DNA from: Enterobacter_D sp963521185
GTDB taxonomy: Bacteria; Pseudomonadota; Gammaproteobacteria; Enterobacterales; Enterobacteriaceae
DNA length: 64,000 bases
Direction: 5' to 3'
Assembly: GCA_963521185.1 (NCBI GenBank)
Contig: CAUQTV010000001.1
Location: forward strand, 62,001-126,000
The notes below the pieces were generated by a model. That model did no database searches. It was given only the letters and a program-made list of their open reading frames with translations, and was not told the DNA's origin. Position numbers and translations under genes: made by a program. Below are positions 17,246 to 26,347 of the stretch, piece by piece (positions within the stretch are counted from its first letter, which is position 1; each line of letters opens with the position of its first letter).

Positions 17246-18934
17246 ATGTACGAGTTTAATCTGGTGTTGCTGCTGCTTCAGCAGATGTGCGTGTTTCTGG
17301 TGATTGCCTGGCTGATGAGCAAAACCCGCCTGTTTATCCCGCTGATGCAGGTCACCGTGCGGCTGCCGCACAAGCTCTTGTGCTATGTGACCTTCTCGAT
17401 TTTCTGCATTCTCGGCACCTATTTTGGTCTGCACATTGAAGATTCGATTGCCAACACGCGCGCCATCGGGGCGGTGATGGGCGGCCTGCTGGGCGGCCCG
17501 GTGGTCGGAGGGCTGGTCGGGTTGACCGGTGGCCTGCACCGTTATTCGATGGGGGGAATGACCGCGCTAAGCTGCATGATTTCGACCATCGTCGAAGGGC
17601 TGCTGGGCGGCCTGGTGCACAGCTTCCTTATCAAGCGGGGTCGTACCGATAAAGTGTTCAGTCCGCTCACCGCCGGGGCGATCACGCTGGTGGCGGAGCT
17701 GACCCAGATGCTGATCATTCTGCTCATCGCCCGTCCGTTTGAGGATGCGCTGCATCTGGTGAACAGCATCGCGGCCCCGATGATGGTGACCAATACCGTT
17801 GGCGCGGCGCTGTTTATGCGTATTTTGCTCGATAAGCGCGCGATGTTTGAAAAGTACACCTCGGCGTTTTCCGCCACGGCGTTAAAAGTCGCCGCCTCCA
17901 CCGAAGGGATTTTGCGCCAGGGCTTTAACGAAGAGAACAGCATGAAGGTAGCGCAGGTGCTCTATCAGGAGCTGGATATCGGCGCGGTGGCGATCACCGA
18001 CCGGGAAAAGCTGCTGGCGTTTAAAGGCATCGGCGACGATCACCATCTGGCCGGGCGACCTATTTCGTCGTCCTGGACGCTTAAAGCGCTGGAGACCGGC
18101 GAAGTGGTCTATGCCGATGGCAACGAAGTGCCGTATCGCTGCTCGTTGCACCCGCAGTGTAAGTTAGGCTCTACGCTTGTGATCCCGCTGCGCGGTGAGA
18201 ACCAGAAGGTGATGGGCACCATTAAACTGTATGAAGCCAAAAACCGCCTGTTCAGTTCGATCAACCGCACGCTGGGCGAGGGCATCGCACAGCTGCTGTC
18301 GGCGCAGATCCTCGCCGGGCAGTATGAGCGGCAAAAAGCGCTGCTGGTGCAGTCAGAGATCAAGCTGCTGCACGCCCAGGTCAACCCGCACTTTCTCTTT
18401 AACGCGCTCAATACGCTGATGGCGGTGATCCGCCGCGACAGCGATCAGGCCGGTCAACTGGTGCAGTATCTGTCGACGTTTTTCCGCAAAAACTTAAAGC
18501 GTCCGTCGGAAGTGGTGACGCTGGCCGATGAAATCGAACACGTGAACGCTTATCTGCAAATTGAAAAAGCCCGCTTCCAGTCGCGCTTGCAGGTCCAGCT
18601 GTTCGTGCCGGAAGGGCTTGCGCATCAACGACTTCCGGCGTTTACGCTGCAACCGATTGTGGAGAACGCGATTAAACACGGCACCTCGCAGCTGCTCGGC
18701 GTGGGGGAGATCACCATCCAGGCGAGCCTCGACGGACAGCATATGGTGCTGGATATCGAAGACAATGCCGGACTCTATCAGCCCAAAAACAACGCCAGCG
18801 GGCTGGGCATGAATCTGGTGGATAAGCGTCTGCGCGCACGATTTGGTGATGAGTGCGGCATAGCCGTGGCTTGTGAACCTGACCAGTTCACCCGAATTAC
18901 CCTACGACTGCCTCTGGAGGAAAGCGCATGTTAA
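17246..18934 (+). CDS. btsS: Pyruvate-sensing LytS-type histidine kinase BtsS
   Basis: 562-residue inner-membrane sensor (E. coli BtsS/YehU 561), a high-affinity sensor for extracellular pyruvate. Order: six hydrophobic spans forming the 5TMR_5TM-LYT domain with the glycine-rich MGGLLGGPVVGGLVGLTGG (about residues 1-190), a GAF domain (220-360), then a LytS-type kinase core with the phospho-acceptor region HAQVNPHFLFN, candidate H382, and a HATPase with NAIKHG and SGLGMNLVDKRL. It overlaps btsR by 7 bases. The 218-base gap to mlrA carries only weak CRP-like half sites. Confidence 0.96.
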   Translation: MYEFNLVLLLLQQMCVFLVIAWLMSKTRLFIPLMQVTVRLPHKLLCYVTFSIFCILGTYFGLHIEDSIANTRAIGAVMGGLLGGPVVGGLVGLTGGLHRYSMGGMTALSCMISTIVEGLLGGLVHSFLIKRGRTDKVFSPLTAGAITLVAELTQMLIILLIARPFEDALHLVNSIAAPMMVTNTVGAALFMRILLDKRAMFEKYTSAFSATALKVAASTEGILRQGFNEENSMKVAQVLYQELDIGAVAITDREKLLAFKGIGDDHHLAGRPISSSWTLKALETGEVVYADGNEVPYRCSLHPQCKLGSTLVIPLRGENQKVMGTIKLYEAKNRLFSSINRTLGEGIAQLLSAQILAGQYERQKALLVQSEIKLLHAQVNPHFLFNALNTLMAVIRRDSDQAGQLVQYLSTFFRKNLKRPSEVVTLADEIEHVNAYLQIEKARFQSRLQVQLFVPEGLAHQRLPAFTLQPIVENAIKHGTSQLLGVGEITIQASLDGQHMVLDIEDNAGLYQPKNNASGLGMNLVDKRLRARFGDECGIAVACEPDQFTRITLRLPLEESAC

Positions 18935-19647
18935 AAGTGCTGATTGTGGATGACGAACCGCTGGCGCGGGAAAATCTGCGGATCCTGTTGCAGGATGAAA
19001 GCGATATCGAGATTGTGGGCGAGTGCGCCAACGCGGTGGAAGCCATCGGCGCGGTGCACAAACTGCGCCCGGACGTGCTGTTTCTCGACATCCAGATGCC
19101 GCGCATCAGCGGGCTGGAAATGGTCGGCATGCTGGATCCGGAACACCGCCCGTACGTTGTTTTTCTCACCGCCTTTGACGAGTACGCGGTGAAAGCCTTT
19201 GAAGAAAACGCCTTCGATTATTTACTCAAGCCGATTGAATCCTGCCGCCTGGCGAAAACGCTGGCGCGCCTGCGCCAGGAGCGCACGGTGCAGGATGTGT
19301 CGGTATTACCTGAGAACCAGGACGCGCTGAAGTTTATTCCCTGCACCGGACACAGCCGTATTTATCTGCTGCAAATGGATGAGGTGGCCTACGTCAGTAG
19401 CCGCATGAGCGGTGTGTTTGTCACCAGCCAGCAGGGGAAAGAGGGGTTTACCGAACTGACCCTGCGCACGCTGGAGAGCCGCACGCCGCTGATGCGCTGC
19501 CATCGCCAGTATCTGGTGAACATGGCGCACTTAAAAGAGATCCGCTTTGAGGATAACGGCCAGGCCGAACTGCTGCTGCGCGACGGGCATACCGTGCCGG
19601 TCAGCCGCCGTTACCTGAAAAATTTAAAAGAGGCGCTGGGGTTATAA
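18928..19647 (+). CDS. btsR: LytTR response regulator BtsR
   Basis: 239-residue partner of BtsS. The receiver domain has acidic pocket D8/D9, phosphorylation site D54 (FLDIQMP) and the K-containing DYLLKPIES loop; the C-terminal LytTR DNA-binding domain covers about 135-239 (TLRTLESRTPLMRCHRQYLVN). In E. coli it activates the pyruvate transporter gene btsT. Translation is coupled to btsS by overlap, with GGAGG 9 bases before the ATG. Confidence 0.96.
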   Translation: MLKVLIVDDEPLARENLRILLQDESDIEIVGECANAVEAIGAVHKLRPDVLFLDIQMPRISGLEMVGMLDPEHRPYVVFLTAFDEYAVKAFEENAFDYLLKPIESCRLAKTLARLRQERTVQDVSVLPENQDALKFIPCTGHSRIYLLQMDEVAYVSSRMSGVFVTSQQGKEGFTELTLRTLESRTPLMRCHRQYLVNMAHLKEIRFEDNGQAELLLRDGHTVPVSRRYLKNLKEALGL

Positions 19648-19696
19648 TTTTCCAGTGGTACACTGCGCGCTTGCGAAAACAACCGCCGAAGGCCTT

Positions 19697-20164
19697 ATGC
19701 TGAATAACGATATTTTACGTAGCCTGCGCTACACCCTGAAAGTCAACAATCTGGATCTGAAACGCATCTTCACGCTGGGCGAAGCGGATGTCAGCGACGA
19801 GCAAATCGTGGCCTGGCTGCGCAAAGAAGACGAAGAGGGTTTCCAGGCGTGTCCGGACATTGTGATGGCGACATTTTTGAACGGCCTGATTTACGATCGC
19901 CGTGGCAAAGACGAGAGCGCCCCGGCGCTGGTGACCGAGCGTAAGCTCAATAACAATATTGTGCTGAAGAAGCTGCGGATCGCCTTTTCACTGAAGACCG
20001 ACGATATTCTGGCCATCCTGACCGAACAGCAGTTCCGCGTGTCGATGCCGGAAATCACCGCCATGATGCGCGCGCCGGATCATAAAAATTTCCGCGAGTG
20101 CGGCGATCAGTTTATGCGTTATTTCCTGCGCGGCCTGGCGACCCGGGTGCACGCGGCAAAGTAA
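19697..20164 (+). CDS. yehS: DUF1456 protein YehS
   Basis: 155-residue soluble protein made of two similar DUF1456 repeats: the first starts NNDILRSLRYTLKVNNLDLKRIF and the second NNNIVLKKLRIAFSLKTDDILAIL, so it looks like an internal duplication. Function unknown. The ATG at 19697 matches the E. coli product (156 residues). It follows btsR by 49 bases and may be co-transcribed with btsSR. Confidence 0.92.
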   Translation: MLNNDILRSLRYTLKVNNLDLKRIFTLGEADVSDEQIVAWLRKEDEEGFQACPDIVMATFLNGLIYDRRGKDESAPALVTERKLNNNIVLKKLRIAFSLKTDDILAILTEQQFRVSMPEITAMMRAPDHKNFRECGDQFMRYFLRGLATRVHAAK

Positions 20165-20173
20165 TGTGAAAAA

Positions 20174-20279
20174 GCCGGGTGGCGGGTTTTGTAGGCCCGG
20201 TAAGCGCAGCGCGCGCCACCGGGCATTACAGCGATCGAGATGTTTTGTAGGCCCGGTAAGCGCAACGCGCCACCGGGCA
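20174..20279. repeat. REP/BIME repeats between yehS and yehR
   Basis: Two copies of the REP variant GTAGGCCCGGTAAGCGCA with partner arms GCGCCACCGGGCA in the gap between convergent yehS and yehR. Confidence 0.85.
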
Positions 20280-20285
20280 GGACCT

Positions 20286-20744
20286 TTATTTCACCTGTTT
20301 AAACCCGCGCGAAAGCAGTAACGCTTCGGACTTCGACATGCTGACGCCGTCTTTCATATCACCGGTAAACTCCGCGCCCTGAATTTTCTGCAAGGCATCG
20401 CGATCCACTTTGGTGTAATCCACGGTTAAGGTTTCGGTTGCGTAGGTATCCTGATAATCCAGGCTCTCTTCCACGCCCTTAATGGCTTTGTATTTCTCGC
20501 TGATTGGCCCCAGGCGCTGCATCGCCTGCTCTTTGTTCGCCACGCCAAGACCCGCATAGTGCAGCGTGTTTTTCGCCGTCTGGCGTAACACCACATCGTT
20601 TTTGTAGTAATAGGTCAGGGACAAATCGGTTTTCCCGTCCGACCACTCAAAGGTTTTGCTCTCTTCTTTATCGCCGCAGCCGCTCAGCACGACAACCAAA
20701 AGCGCGGTAAAGAGAAGGGCGCCGACTTTCTTTAAACTGTTCAT
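20286..20744 (-). CDS. yehR: DUF1307 lipoprotein YehR
   Basis: 152-residue lipoprotein. The signal peptide ends in a lipobox VLSGC with C23 as the lipidated residue, followed by GDKEESKTFEWSDG. The mature DUF1307 domain matches E. coli YehR, whose function is not known. GGAGC precedes the ATG. Asp at position +3 after the lipidated Cys, not +2, gives no clear inner-membrane retention signal, so outer-membrane location is possible. Confidence 0.92.
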   Translation of the reverse strand: MNSLKKVGALLFTALLVVVLSGCGDKEESKTFEWSDGKTDLSLTYYYKNDVVLRQTAKNTLHYAGLGVANKEQAMQRLGPISEKYKAIKGVEESLDYQDTYATETLTVDYTKVDRDALQKIQGAEFTGDMKDGVSMSKSEALLLSRGFKQVK

Positions 20745-20791
20745 AATGCTCCTTTTACTGTTAACCCTGTCCCTGATAAGAATAGTGCAAT

Positions 20792-20819
20792 AAAAAAAGG
20801 GCGCTGATGATCAGCGCCC
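20792..20819 (-). terminator. Rho-independent terminator of metG
   Basis: Read on the minus strand: GGGCGCTGA, short loop, TCAGCGCCC, then seven T residues. It starts 10 bases after the metG stop. Confidence 0.93.
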
Positions 20820-20828
20820 GTTTGCGGA

Positions 20829-22862
20829 TTATTTAACCTGTTGACCCGGTTTTGCCCCGTCGTCAGGGCTAAGCAGGAAGATATCCGACCCGCCAGGGCC
20901 TGCGGCCATCACCATGCCTTCGGAAATCCCGAAGCGCATTTTGCGTGGTGCGAGGTTTGCCACCATCACCGTCACGCGACCAATCAGCGGCTGCGGATCC
21001 GGATACGCGGAACGGATGCCCGAGAAGACATTGCGTTTCTCGCCGCCCAGGTCCAGCGTCAGGCGCAGTAGTTTGTCAGAGCCTTCAACAAATTCAGCGT
21101 TTTCAATCAGCGCCACGCGCAGATCGACTTTGGCGAAATCGTCAAAGGTGATGGTTTCCTGGATCGGATCGTCCGCCAGCGGGCCGGAGACCGGTGCCGC
21201 CGCCGCTTTCACTTCTTCTTTGGACGCCTCAATCAGTGCCTCAACCTGTTTCATGTCGATACGGTTGTAGAGTGCCTTGAAGGTGTTGACCTTCTGGCCC
21301 AGCAGCGGCTGGTCGATGGCATCCCAGCTGAAGGTGGTGTTCAGGAACGCTTCCGCACGCTCGCAAAGCTCTGGCAGCACGGGCTTGAGCCAGGTCATCA
21401 GCACGCGGAACAGGTTCAGCCCCATAGTGCAAATGGCTTGCAAGTCAGCGTCGCGGCCTTCCTGTTTCGCCACCACCCAGGGTGCCTGCTCGTCAACGTA
21501 GCGGTTTGCCACGTCGGCCAGCGCCATGATTTCACGCACGGCTTTACCGAATTCACGGCTTTCCCAGGCCTCGCCAATGCTGGCTGCGGCGTCGGTGAAG
21601 GTTTTGTACAGCGCCGGATCCGCCAGTTCGTCAGCCAGAACGCCATCAAAACGCTTAGCGATAAAGCCCGCGTTACGCGACGCCAGGTTAACCACTTTAT
21701 TGACGATGTCGGTGTTCACGCGCTGCACGAAATCTTCCAGGTTCAGGTCGATATCGTCGATGCGCGAAGAGAGCTTCGCCGTGTAGTAGTAGCGCAGGCT
21801 GTCGGCATCAAAGTGGTTCAGCCAGGTGCTGGCTTTGATGAAGGTGCCGCGGGACTTGGACATCTTCGCGCCGTTGACCATCACATAGCCGTGCACAAAC
21901 AGGTTAGTCGGCTTACGGAAGCCGCTGCCTTCGAGCATCGCCGGCCAGAACAGGCTATGGAAGTAGACAATGTCTTTGCCGATGAAGTGATACAGCTCAG
22001 CGTCGGAGTCTTTCTTCCAGTATTCGTCGAAGCTCAGGGTGTCGCCGCGCTTGTCGCACAGGTTTTTGAACGAGCCCATGTAGCCGATAGGCGCATCCAG
22101 CCAGACGTAGAAGTATTTGCCCGGTGCGTTCGGGATTTCGAAGCCGAAGTACGGTGCGTCGCGGGAGATATCCCACTGTTGCAGCCCGGATTCAAACCAC
22201 TCCTGCATTTTATTGGCGACCTGCTCCTGCAACGCGCCGGAGCGGGTCCACGCCTGCAACATTTCGCTAAACGACGGCAGATCAAAGAAGAAGTGCTCAG
22301 ACTCACGCATCACCGGCGTTGCGCCCGACACCACGGATTTCGGCTCGATAAGCTCGGTCGGGCTGTAGGTCGCGCCGCACACTTCGCAGTTATCGCCATA
22401 CTGATCCGGTGACTTGCATTTCGGGCAGGTGCCTTTGACAAAACGGTCCGGCAGGAACATGCCTTTTTCCGGATCGTAAAGCTGGGAGATGGTGCGGTTT
22501 TTAATAAAACCGTTCTCTTTCAGGCGACCGTAGATAAGCTCGGACAGTTCGCGGTTCTCATCGCTGTGCGTTGAGTGGAAGTTGTCGAAGCTGATGTTAA
22601 AGCCCGCAAAATCAGTCTGATGTTCCTGACTCATCTCGGTAATCATCTGCTCGGGGCTGATCCCCAACTGCTGCGCTTTCAGCATGATCGGCGTGCCGTG
22701 GGCATCGTCCGCGCAGATGAAATTTACCTCGTGGCCGCGCATTCGCTGGTAACGGACCCAGACATCAGCCTGGATGTGCTCCAGCATATGGCCGAGGTGG
22801 ATGGAACCGTTGGCGTACGGCAGTGCGCACGTTACCAGAATTTTCTTCGCGACTTGAGTCAT
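20829..22862 (-). CDS. metG: Methionyl-tRNA synthetase
   Basis: Class I aminoacyl-tRNA synthetase charging tRNA-Met. It has H22-L-G-H25 in place of HIGH, the zinc-binding knuckle CPKCKSPDQYGDNCEVC, KMSKS (in NGAKMSKSRGT), and the C-terminal EMAPII-like tRNA-binding dimerisation domain beginning near DFAKVDLRVA. Starting at the ATG at 22860-22862 gives 677 residues, as in E. coli. Another ATG three codons upstream (22869-22871) lies close after AGAAGAAG and could also be used. Divergent from mrp across a 134-base gap. Confidence 0.98.
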   Translation of the reverse strand: MTQVAKKILVTCALPYANGSIHLGHMLEHIQADVWVRYQRMRGHEVNFICADDAHGTPIMLKAQQLGISPEQMITEMSQEHQTDFAGFNISFDNFHSTHSDENRELSELIYGRLKENGFIKNRTISQLYDPEKGMFLPDRFVKGTCPKCKSPDQYGDNCEVCGATYSPTELIEPKSVVSGATPVMRESEHFFFDLPSFSEMLQAWTRSGALQEQVANKMQEWFESGLQQWDISRDAPYFGFEIPNAPGKYFYVWLDAPIGYMGSFKNLCDKRGDTLSFDEYWKKDSDAELYHFIGKDIVYFHSLFWPAMLEGSGFRKPTNLFVHGYVMVNGAKMSKSRGTFIKASTWLNHFDADSLRYYYTAKLSSRIDDIDLNLEDFVQRVNTDIVNKVVNLASRNAGFIAKRFDGVLADELADPALYKTFTDAAASIGEAWESREFGKAVREIMALADVANRYVDEQAPWVVAKQEGRDADLQAICTMGLNLFRVLMTWLKPVLPELCERAEAFLNTTFSWDAIDQPLLGQKVNTFKALYNRIDMKQVEALIEASKEEVKAAAAPVSGPLADDPIQETITFDDFAKVDLRVALIENAEFVEGSDKLLRLTLDLGGEKRNVFSGIRSAYPDPQPLIGRVTVMVANLAPRKMRFGISEGMVMAAGPGGSDIFLLSPDDGAKPGQQVK

Positions 22863-22996
22863 AGTGAACATTACTTCTTCTGTAAAAAAGGGGTTTTGAT
22901 ATTACCAAAAGGGGAATTATTAAGTAAGCACAAACCTTTTTCTTTCAGGTAAACTTGTTGCACGAGCTTTTCTAATACAATTACAAAGGAGTCGGG

Positions 22997-24106
22997 ATGA
23001 ACTCGCAATCCCAGGCCAAATCCCCGGAAGCCCTGCGCGCAATGGTTGCCGGGACGCTGGCTAACTTTCAGCACCCCACGTTAGAGCACAATCTCACCGC
23101 ACTGAAAGCCGTGCATCACGTTGCCTGGCTTGACGACACGGTGCATATCGAACTGCTGATGCCGTTCGTCTGGCGAAGTGCGTTTGAAGAACTCAAAGAG
23201 CAATGCAGTGCCGAGCTTTTGCGCATTACCGGCGCGAAAGCCATCGACTGGAAGCTGTCGCACACCGTTGCCACGCTCAAGCGGGTAAAAAATCAGCCGG
23301 GAATCAACGGTGTGAAAAACATCATCGCCGTAAGCTCCGGCAAGGGCGGGGTGGGGAAATCGTCCACCGCCGTGAACCTTGCGCTGGCGCTGGCGGCCGA
23401 AGGGGCGAAAGTCGGGATTCTGGACGCCGACATTTACGGCCCGTCGATCCCGATGATGCTGGGCGCGGAAGGCGAGCGTCCGACCTCGCCTGACGGCACG
23501 CACATGGCACCGATTATCGCTCACGGTCTGGCGACCAACTCCATTGGCTATCTGGTGACCGATGAGAACGCGATGGTCTGGCGCGGACCGATGGCCAGTA
23601 AAGCGCTGTTGCAGCTGCTTCAGGAGTCGCTGTGGCCGGATCTGGATTATCTGGTGCTGGATATGCCGCCGGGTACCGGTGACATTCAGCTGACGCTGGC
23701 GCAAAACGTGCCGGTGACCGGTGCGCTGGTGGTGACCACGCCGCAGGACATTGCGCTGATCGACGCAAAAAAAGGCATTGTGATGTTCGAAAAGGTCGAG
23801 GTGCCGGTGCTTGGCATTGTCGAAAACATGAGCGTGCACATTTGCAGCAACTGCGGTCACCACGAGCCGATTTTCGGTACCGGCGGCGCGGAAAAACTGG
23901 CGGCGCAGTATCACACGCAGCTGCTGGGGCAAATGCCGTTGCACATTAGCCTGCGTGAAGATCTCGATAAGGGTACGCCAACGGTGGTGCACCGCCCGGA
24001 CAGCGAGTTCACTGCCCTGTACCGCAAACTCGCCGGTCGTGTGGCGGCGCAGCTGTACTGGAAAGGGGAAGTCATCCCGGCGGAGATTGCCTTCAGAGCG
24101 GTGTAA
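22997..24106 (+). CDS. mrp: Iron-sulfur cluster carrier ATPase Mrp/ApbC
   Basis: 369-residue P-loop ATPase that binds and transfers Fe-S clusters. An N-terminal MIP18/DUF59-like domain (1-85) precedes the deviant Walker A G115-KGGVGKS122, switch motif LDADIYGPSIP and LDMPPGTGD. The cluster-binding CxxC near the C-terminal third reads CSNCGHHEPIF. AAAGGAG precedes the ATG. In E. coli mrp also sits divergently beside metG. Confidence 0.97.
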   Translation: MNSQSQAKSPEALRAMVAGTLANFQHPTLEHNLTALKAVHHVAWLDDTVHIELLMPFVWRSAFEELKEQCSAELLRITGAKAIDWKLSHTVATLKRVKNQPGINGVKNIIAVSSGKGGVGKSSTAVNLALALAAEGAKVGILDADIYGPSIPMMLGAEGERPTSPDGTHMAPIIAHGLATNSIGYLVTDENAMVWRGPMASKALLQLLQESLWPDLDYLVLDMPPGTGDIQLTLAQNVPVTGALVVTTPQDIALIDAKKGIVMFEKVEVPVLGIVENMSVHICSNCGHHEPIFGTGGAEKLAAQYHTQLLGQMPLHISLREDLDKGTPTVVHRPDSEFTALYRKLAGRVAAQLYWKGEVIPAEIAFRAV

Positions 24107-24123
24107 GTTTTACCCCTCATCCC

Positions 24124-24151
24124 CACCTTCTCCCCAGGGAGAAGGTGTTTT
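24124..24151 (+). terminator. Rho-independent terminator of mrp
   Basis: CACCTTCTCC arm, short loop, GGAGAAGGTG arm, then TTTT. It ends at the stop codon of the convergent GNAT gene and could serve both. Confidence 0.85.
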
Positions 24152-24578
24152 ACGATCGGCGTCGGTAGTGCATCAGCACATATTCCCCGTCCGGCGCTTC
24201 GCCCTTCGCTTCACGCGTCCAGCCATGCTGCTCATAAAATTGCAGCGCGGCACTGTTTTGCACCAGACACTTTAGCGCCCCGGTGCTGCGAAATTCCGAT
24301 TGCACTTTTTTCAGCAGCGCGCTGCCCACGCCTTTACCCTGATGATCCGGGTCCACAAACAGGCTGTGCAAAAAGTTGTCGTTTTCGGTGACGGCGGCAA
24401 AGCCCAGGCGGTGGCCTTTTTCTTCGGCGACCCAGATTTTCTCACCGAGCGTCACGGCATCAAAATCTTCCAGCGTCCAGTTTTCGCCGCGCAGCCATGT
24501 CCAGTTTGTGCGACGGGCGTGCAGATAAAGGGTGCGTAAAAACGGGCGATCGCTCTCCTGCCAGGCGCGAATAATCAC
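24150..24578 (-). CDS. GNAT N-acetyltransferase
   Basis: 142-residue GNAT enzyme. Motif A reads LFVDPDHQGKGVGSALLKKVQSEF (acetyl-CoA loop QGKGVG); motif B is CLVQNSAALQFYEQHGW, typical for small-molecule or peptide N-acetyltransferases. The start is GTG, preceded by AAGGA at 6 bases; no in-frame ATG fits. Substrate unknown. It is not found next to mrp in E. coli K-12 and opens the accessory block. Confidence 0.82.
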   Translation of the reverse strand: MIIRAWQESDRPFLRTLYLHARRTNWTWLRGENWTLEDFDAVTLGEKIWVAEEKGHRLGFAAVTENDNFLHSLFVDPDHQGKGVGSALLKKVQSEFRSTGALKCLVQNSAALQFYEQHGWTREAKGEAPDGEYVLMHYRRRS

Positions 24579-24613
24579 ATCATATCCTTAGGCGGTAAGC
24601 TCAAACGGAGGAA

Positions 24614-24637
24614 TTGCGCACCCGGGCGGGTGCACAA
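24614..24637 (-). terminator. Hairpin between rcnB and the GNAT gene
   Basis: TTGCGCACCC / GGGTGCACAA arms with a 4-base loop, pairing with one mismatch or wobble. It lies just after rcnB on the minus strand but lacks a T-tract, so it is a weak terminator or an mRNA-stabilising hairpin. Confidence 0.45.
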
Positions 24638-24648
24638 TCGACGAACGG

Positions 24649-24975
24649 TTAGCGGTGGTAGAAAATTTCACCGTCATAAATCTTGAGGATTTTGCCTTCG
24701 GTATCGGTGATCAGCACGTAGTTACCGCCCATGTAGGTCCAGTGGGTACCGGCATCGGGTGCGGGCAGGTTACGCAACTGCCACTGTTTAATGTTGTATT
24801 CTTCGGTGAGATACATTGGCGGTACGGTATCGCCCGGTTTGAATTTGATGAAGTCGGCGACAAATTCCTGGATCTCATACTTCTCAAGGCCCGTCGCCGC
24901 CATTGCCGGTGCGGTAAACGCCGCACCGGTGGTCATCAGCAGCGCGCCCAGAAGCATCATTTTCGTTTTACCCAT
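24649..24975 (-). CDS. rcnB: RcnB-family periplasmic nickel/cobalt homeostasis protein
   Basis: 108-residue periplasmic protein with signal peptide (cleavage near APAMA). The second half is strongly RcnB-like: FKPGDTVPPMYLTEEYNIKQWQLRNLPAPDAGTHW and YDGEIFYHR. In E. coli RcnB modulates the RcnA Ni/Co efflux pump and is encoded beside rcnA and rcnR. Neither rcnA nor rcnR is present in this window, so the gene is an orphan at this locus. GGAGAG precedes the ATG at 24975; the longer upstream frame is not supported. Confidence 0.88.
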   Translation of the reverse strand: MGKTKMMLLGALLMTTGAAFTAPAMAATGLEKYEIQEFVADFIKFKPGDTVPPMYLTEEYNIKQWQLRNLPAPDAGTHWTYMGGNYVLITDTEGKILKIYDGEIFYHR

Positions 24976-25194
24976 GGTCTCTCCATTTTTGACGGGCATT
25001 TTATGTTTAGCAGCCCTCAAGTATTTTGTGCGCGCTATCATTGCTGCGATTTCTGAAGGAATGCAATAGTTAAGATGTTATGAAGATAGCGCTTTCGTAA
25101 AAAGTGTAAGCAATGGCGGGGTAAAGCAGAAGATGCGGACAGCACAAATTGCTATCCGCTTTACCCGTAAAGGGTTTTTGAGAGGAATCCTGGC

Positions 25195-26202
25195 TTAGAA
25201 GCCTTCCAGCACAATTTTGCCTACCGCACGCTGGGTTTCCAGAAGCGTATGCGCTTTTCGCAGATTCTCCGCGTTAATGGCACCAAAATGCTCGCCCAGC
25301 GTCGTTTTAATCACGCCCTCGTCAATGAGCGCCGCCACGCGGGTGAGCAACTGGTGTTGGGCGATTATATCGTCAGTTTCAAACATGGAGCGGGTGAACA
25401 TAAACTCCCAGTGCAACGAAATACTCTTCGCCTTCAGTGGACGGGCGTCCAGCGTCTCCGGATCGTCAATCAGCGCCAGCTTGCCCTGGGGGATCAAGGC
25501 GTCGATCAACTGCTGATAATGTTGTTCGGTGCTGTTCAGGCTGGCGACGTGGGTGACGTGTTTAACCCCGATGCGGGCCAGCTCCTCGCCGAACGGTTTG
25601 CTGTGATCGATCACGTGATGCGCGCCCAGTTCACTGACCCATTTCTGGCTGGCCGGGCGCGATGCCGTGCCGATCACCGTCATGTTGGTCAGCCTGCGAG
25701 CCAGCTGCGTCATGATCGAGCCGACGCCGCCCGCCGCCCCAACAATCAGCAGCACATCGCCGTCGTTGCCGTTTTCCTCAATGCCCAGCCTGTCGAACAG
25801 CATTTCCCACGCGGTGATGGCGGTCAGCGGCAGGGCGGCGGCCGAAGCGTTATCCAGCGTCGTCGGTTTTAACGCCACGATGCGCTCATCCACCAACTGG
25901 TACTCGCTGTTGCTGCCCGGACGGGTCAGCGCACCGGCATACCACACGGCGTCGCCTGGTTTGAACAGCGTGACCTGGTCACCGACGTCAGCCACCACGC
26001 CGACCGCGTCCCAGCCGAGAATGCGGGGTTTGTCTGCGCTAAATCCGGCCCGCACTTTGGTGTCCACCGGGTTGACGGAAACAGCGTTAACCTGCACCAG
26101 CAGGTCATGGCCGCGTGCGACGGGTTTGTCGGTCTCAATGTCCTGCAAAAATTCGATATTGCCGCCGTGCTGTGCGGCCTGGGTAATGGCGATAGCTTTC
26201 AT
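25195..26202 (-). CDS. Zinc-independent MDR / quinone oxidoreductase-like dehydrogenase
   Basis: 335-residue medium-chain dehydrogenase/reductase. The N-terminal GroES-like domain has VNAVSVNPVDTKVR and GWDAVGVVADVG; the Rossmann domain has the NAD(P)-binding VGAAGGVGSIMTQLARR near residue 155. The catalytic zinc Cys and the structural four-Cys zinc lobe are absent, so it is likely a NADPH-dependent quinone or enone reductase of the ZADH type. GGAG lies before the ATG. Single gene between rcnB and the MBL-fold gene, all on the minus strand, with gaps of 145 to 219 bases that argue against a tight operon. Confidence 0.85.
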   Translation of the reverse strand: MKAIAITQAAQHGGNIEFLQDIETDKPVARGHDLLVQVNAVSVNPVDTKVRAGFSADKPRILGWDAVGVVADVGDQVTLFKPGDAVWYAGALTRPGSNSEYQLVDERIVALKPTTLDNASAAALPLTAITAWEMLFDRLGIEENGNDGDVLLIVGAAGGVGSIMTQLARRLTNMTVIGTASRPASQKWVSELGAHHVIDHSKPFGEELARIGVKHVTHVASLNSTEQHYQQLIDALIPQGKLALIDDPETLDARPLKAKSISLHWEFMFTRSMFETDDIIAQHQLLTRVAALIDEGVIKTTLGEHFGAINAENLRKAHTLLETQRAVGKIVLEGF

Positions 26203-26347
26203 AACGACTCCATAGCGTCACTGTTGTTCAGGTAGGACCTAAGCATAGCCGGGCGGAAGAGGGGGAAAAACCGCACGAAAACGGCAGCACTTATCTTCTG
26301 CGAGTGAAAATGAACGGCGATCACTTTTATCATCCGGATGAATGTCA

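Noticed and set aside
21438..22412. Long antisense frame within metG
   Set aside because: Shadow of metG, with Gln/Val/His-rich translation of no known family.
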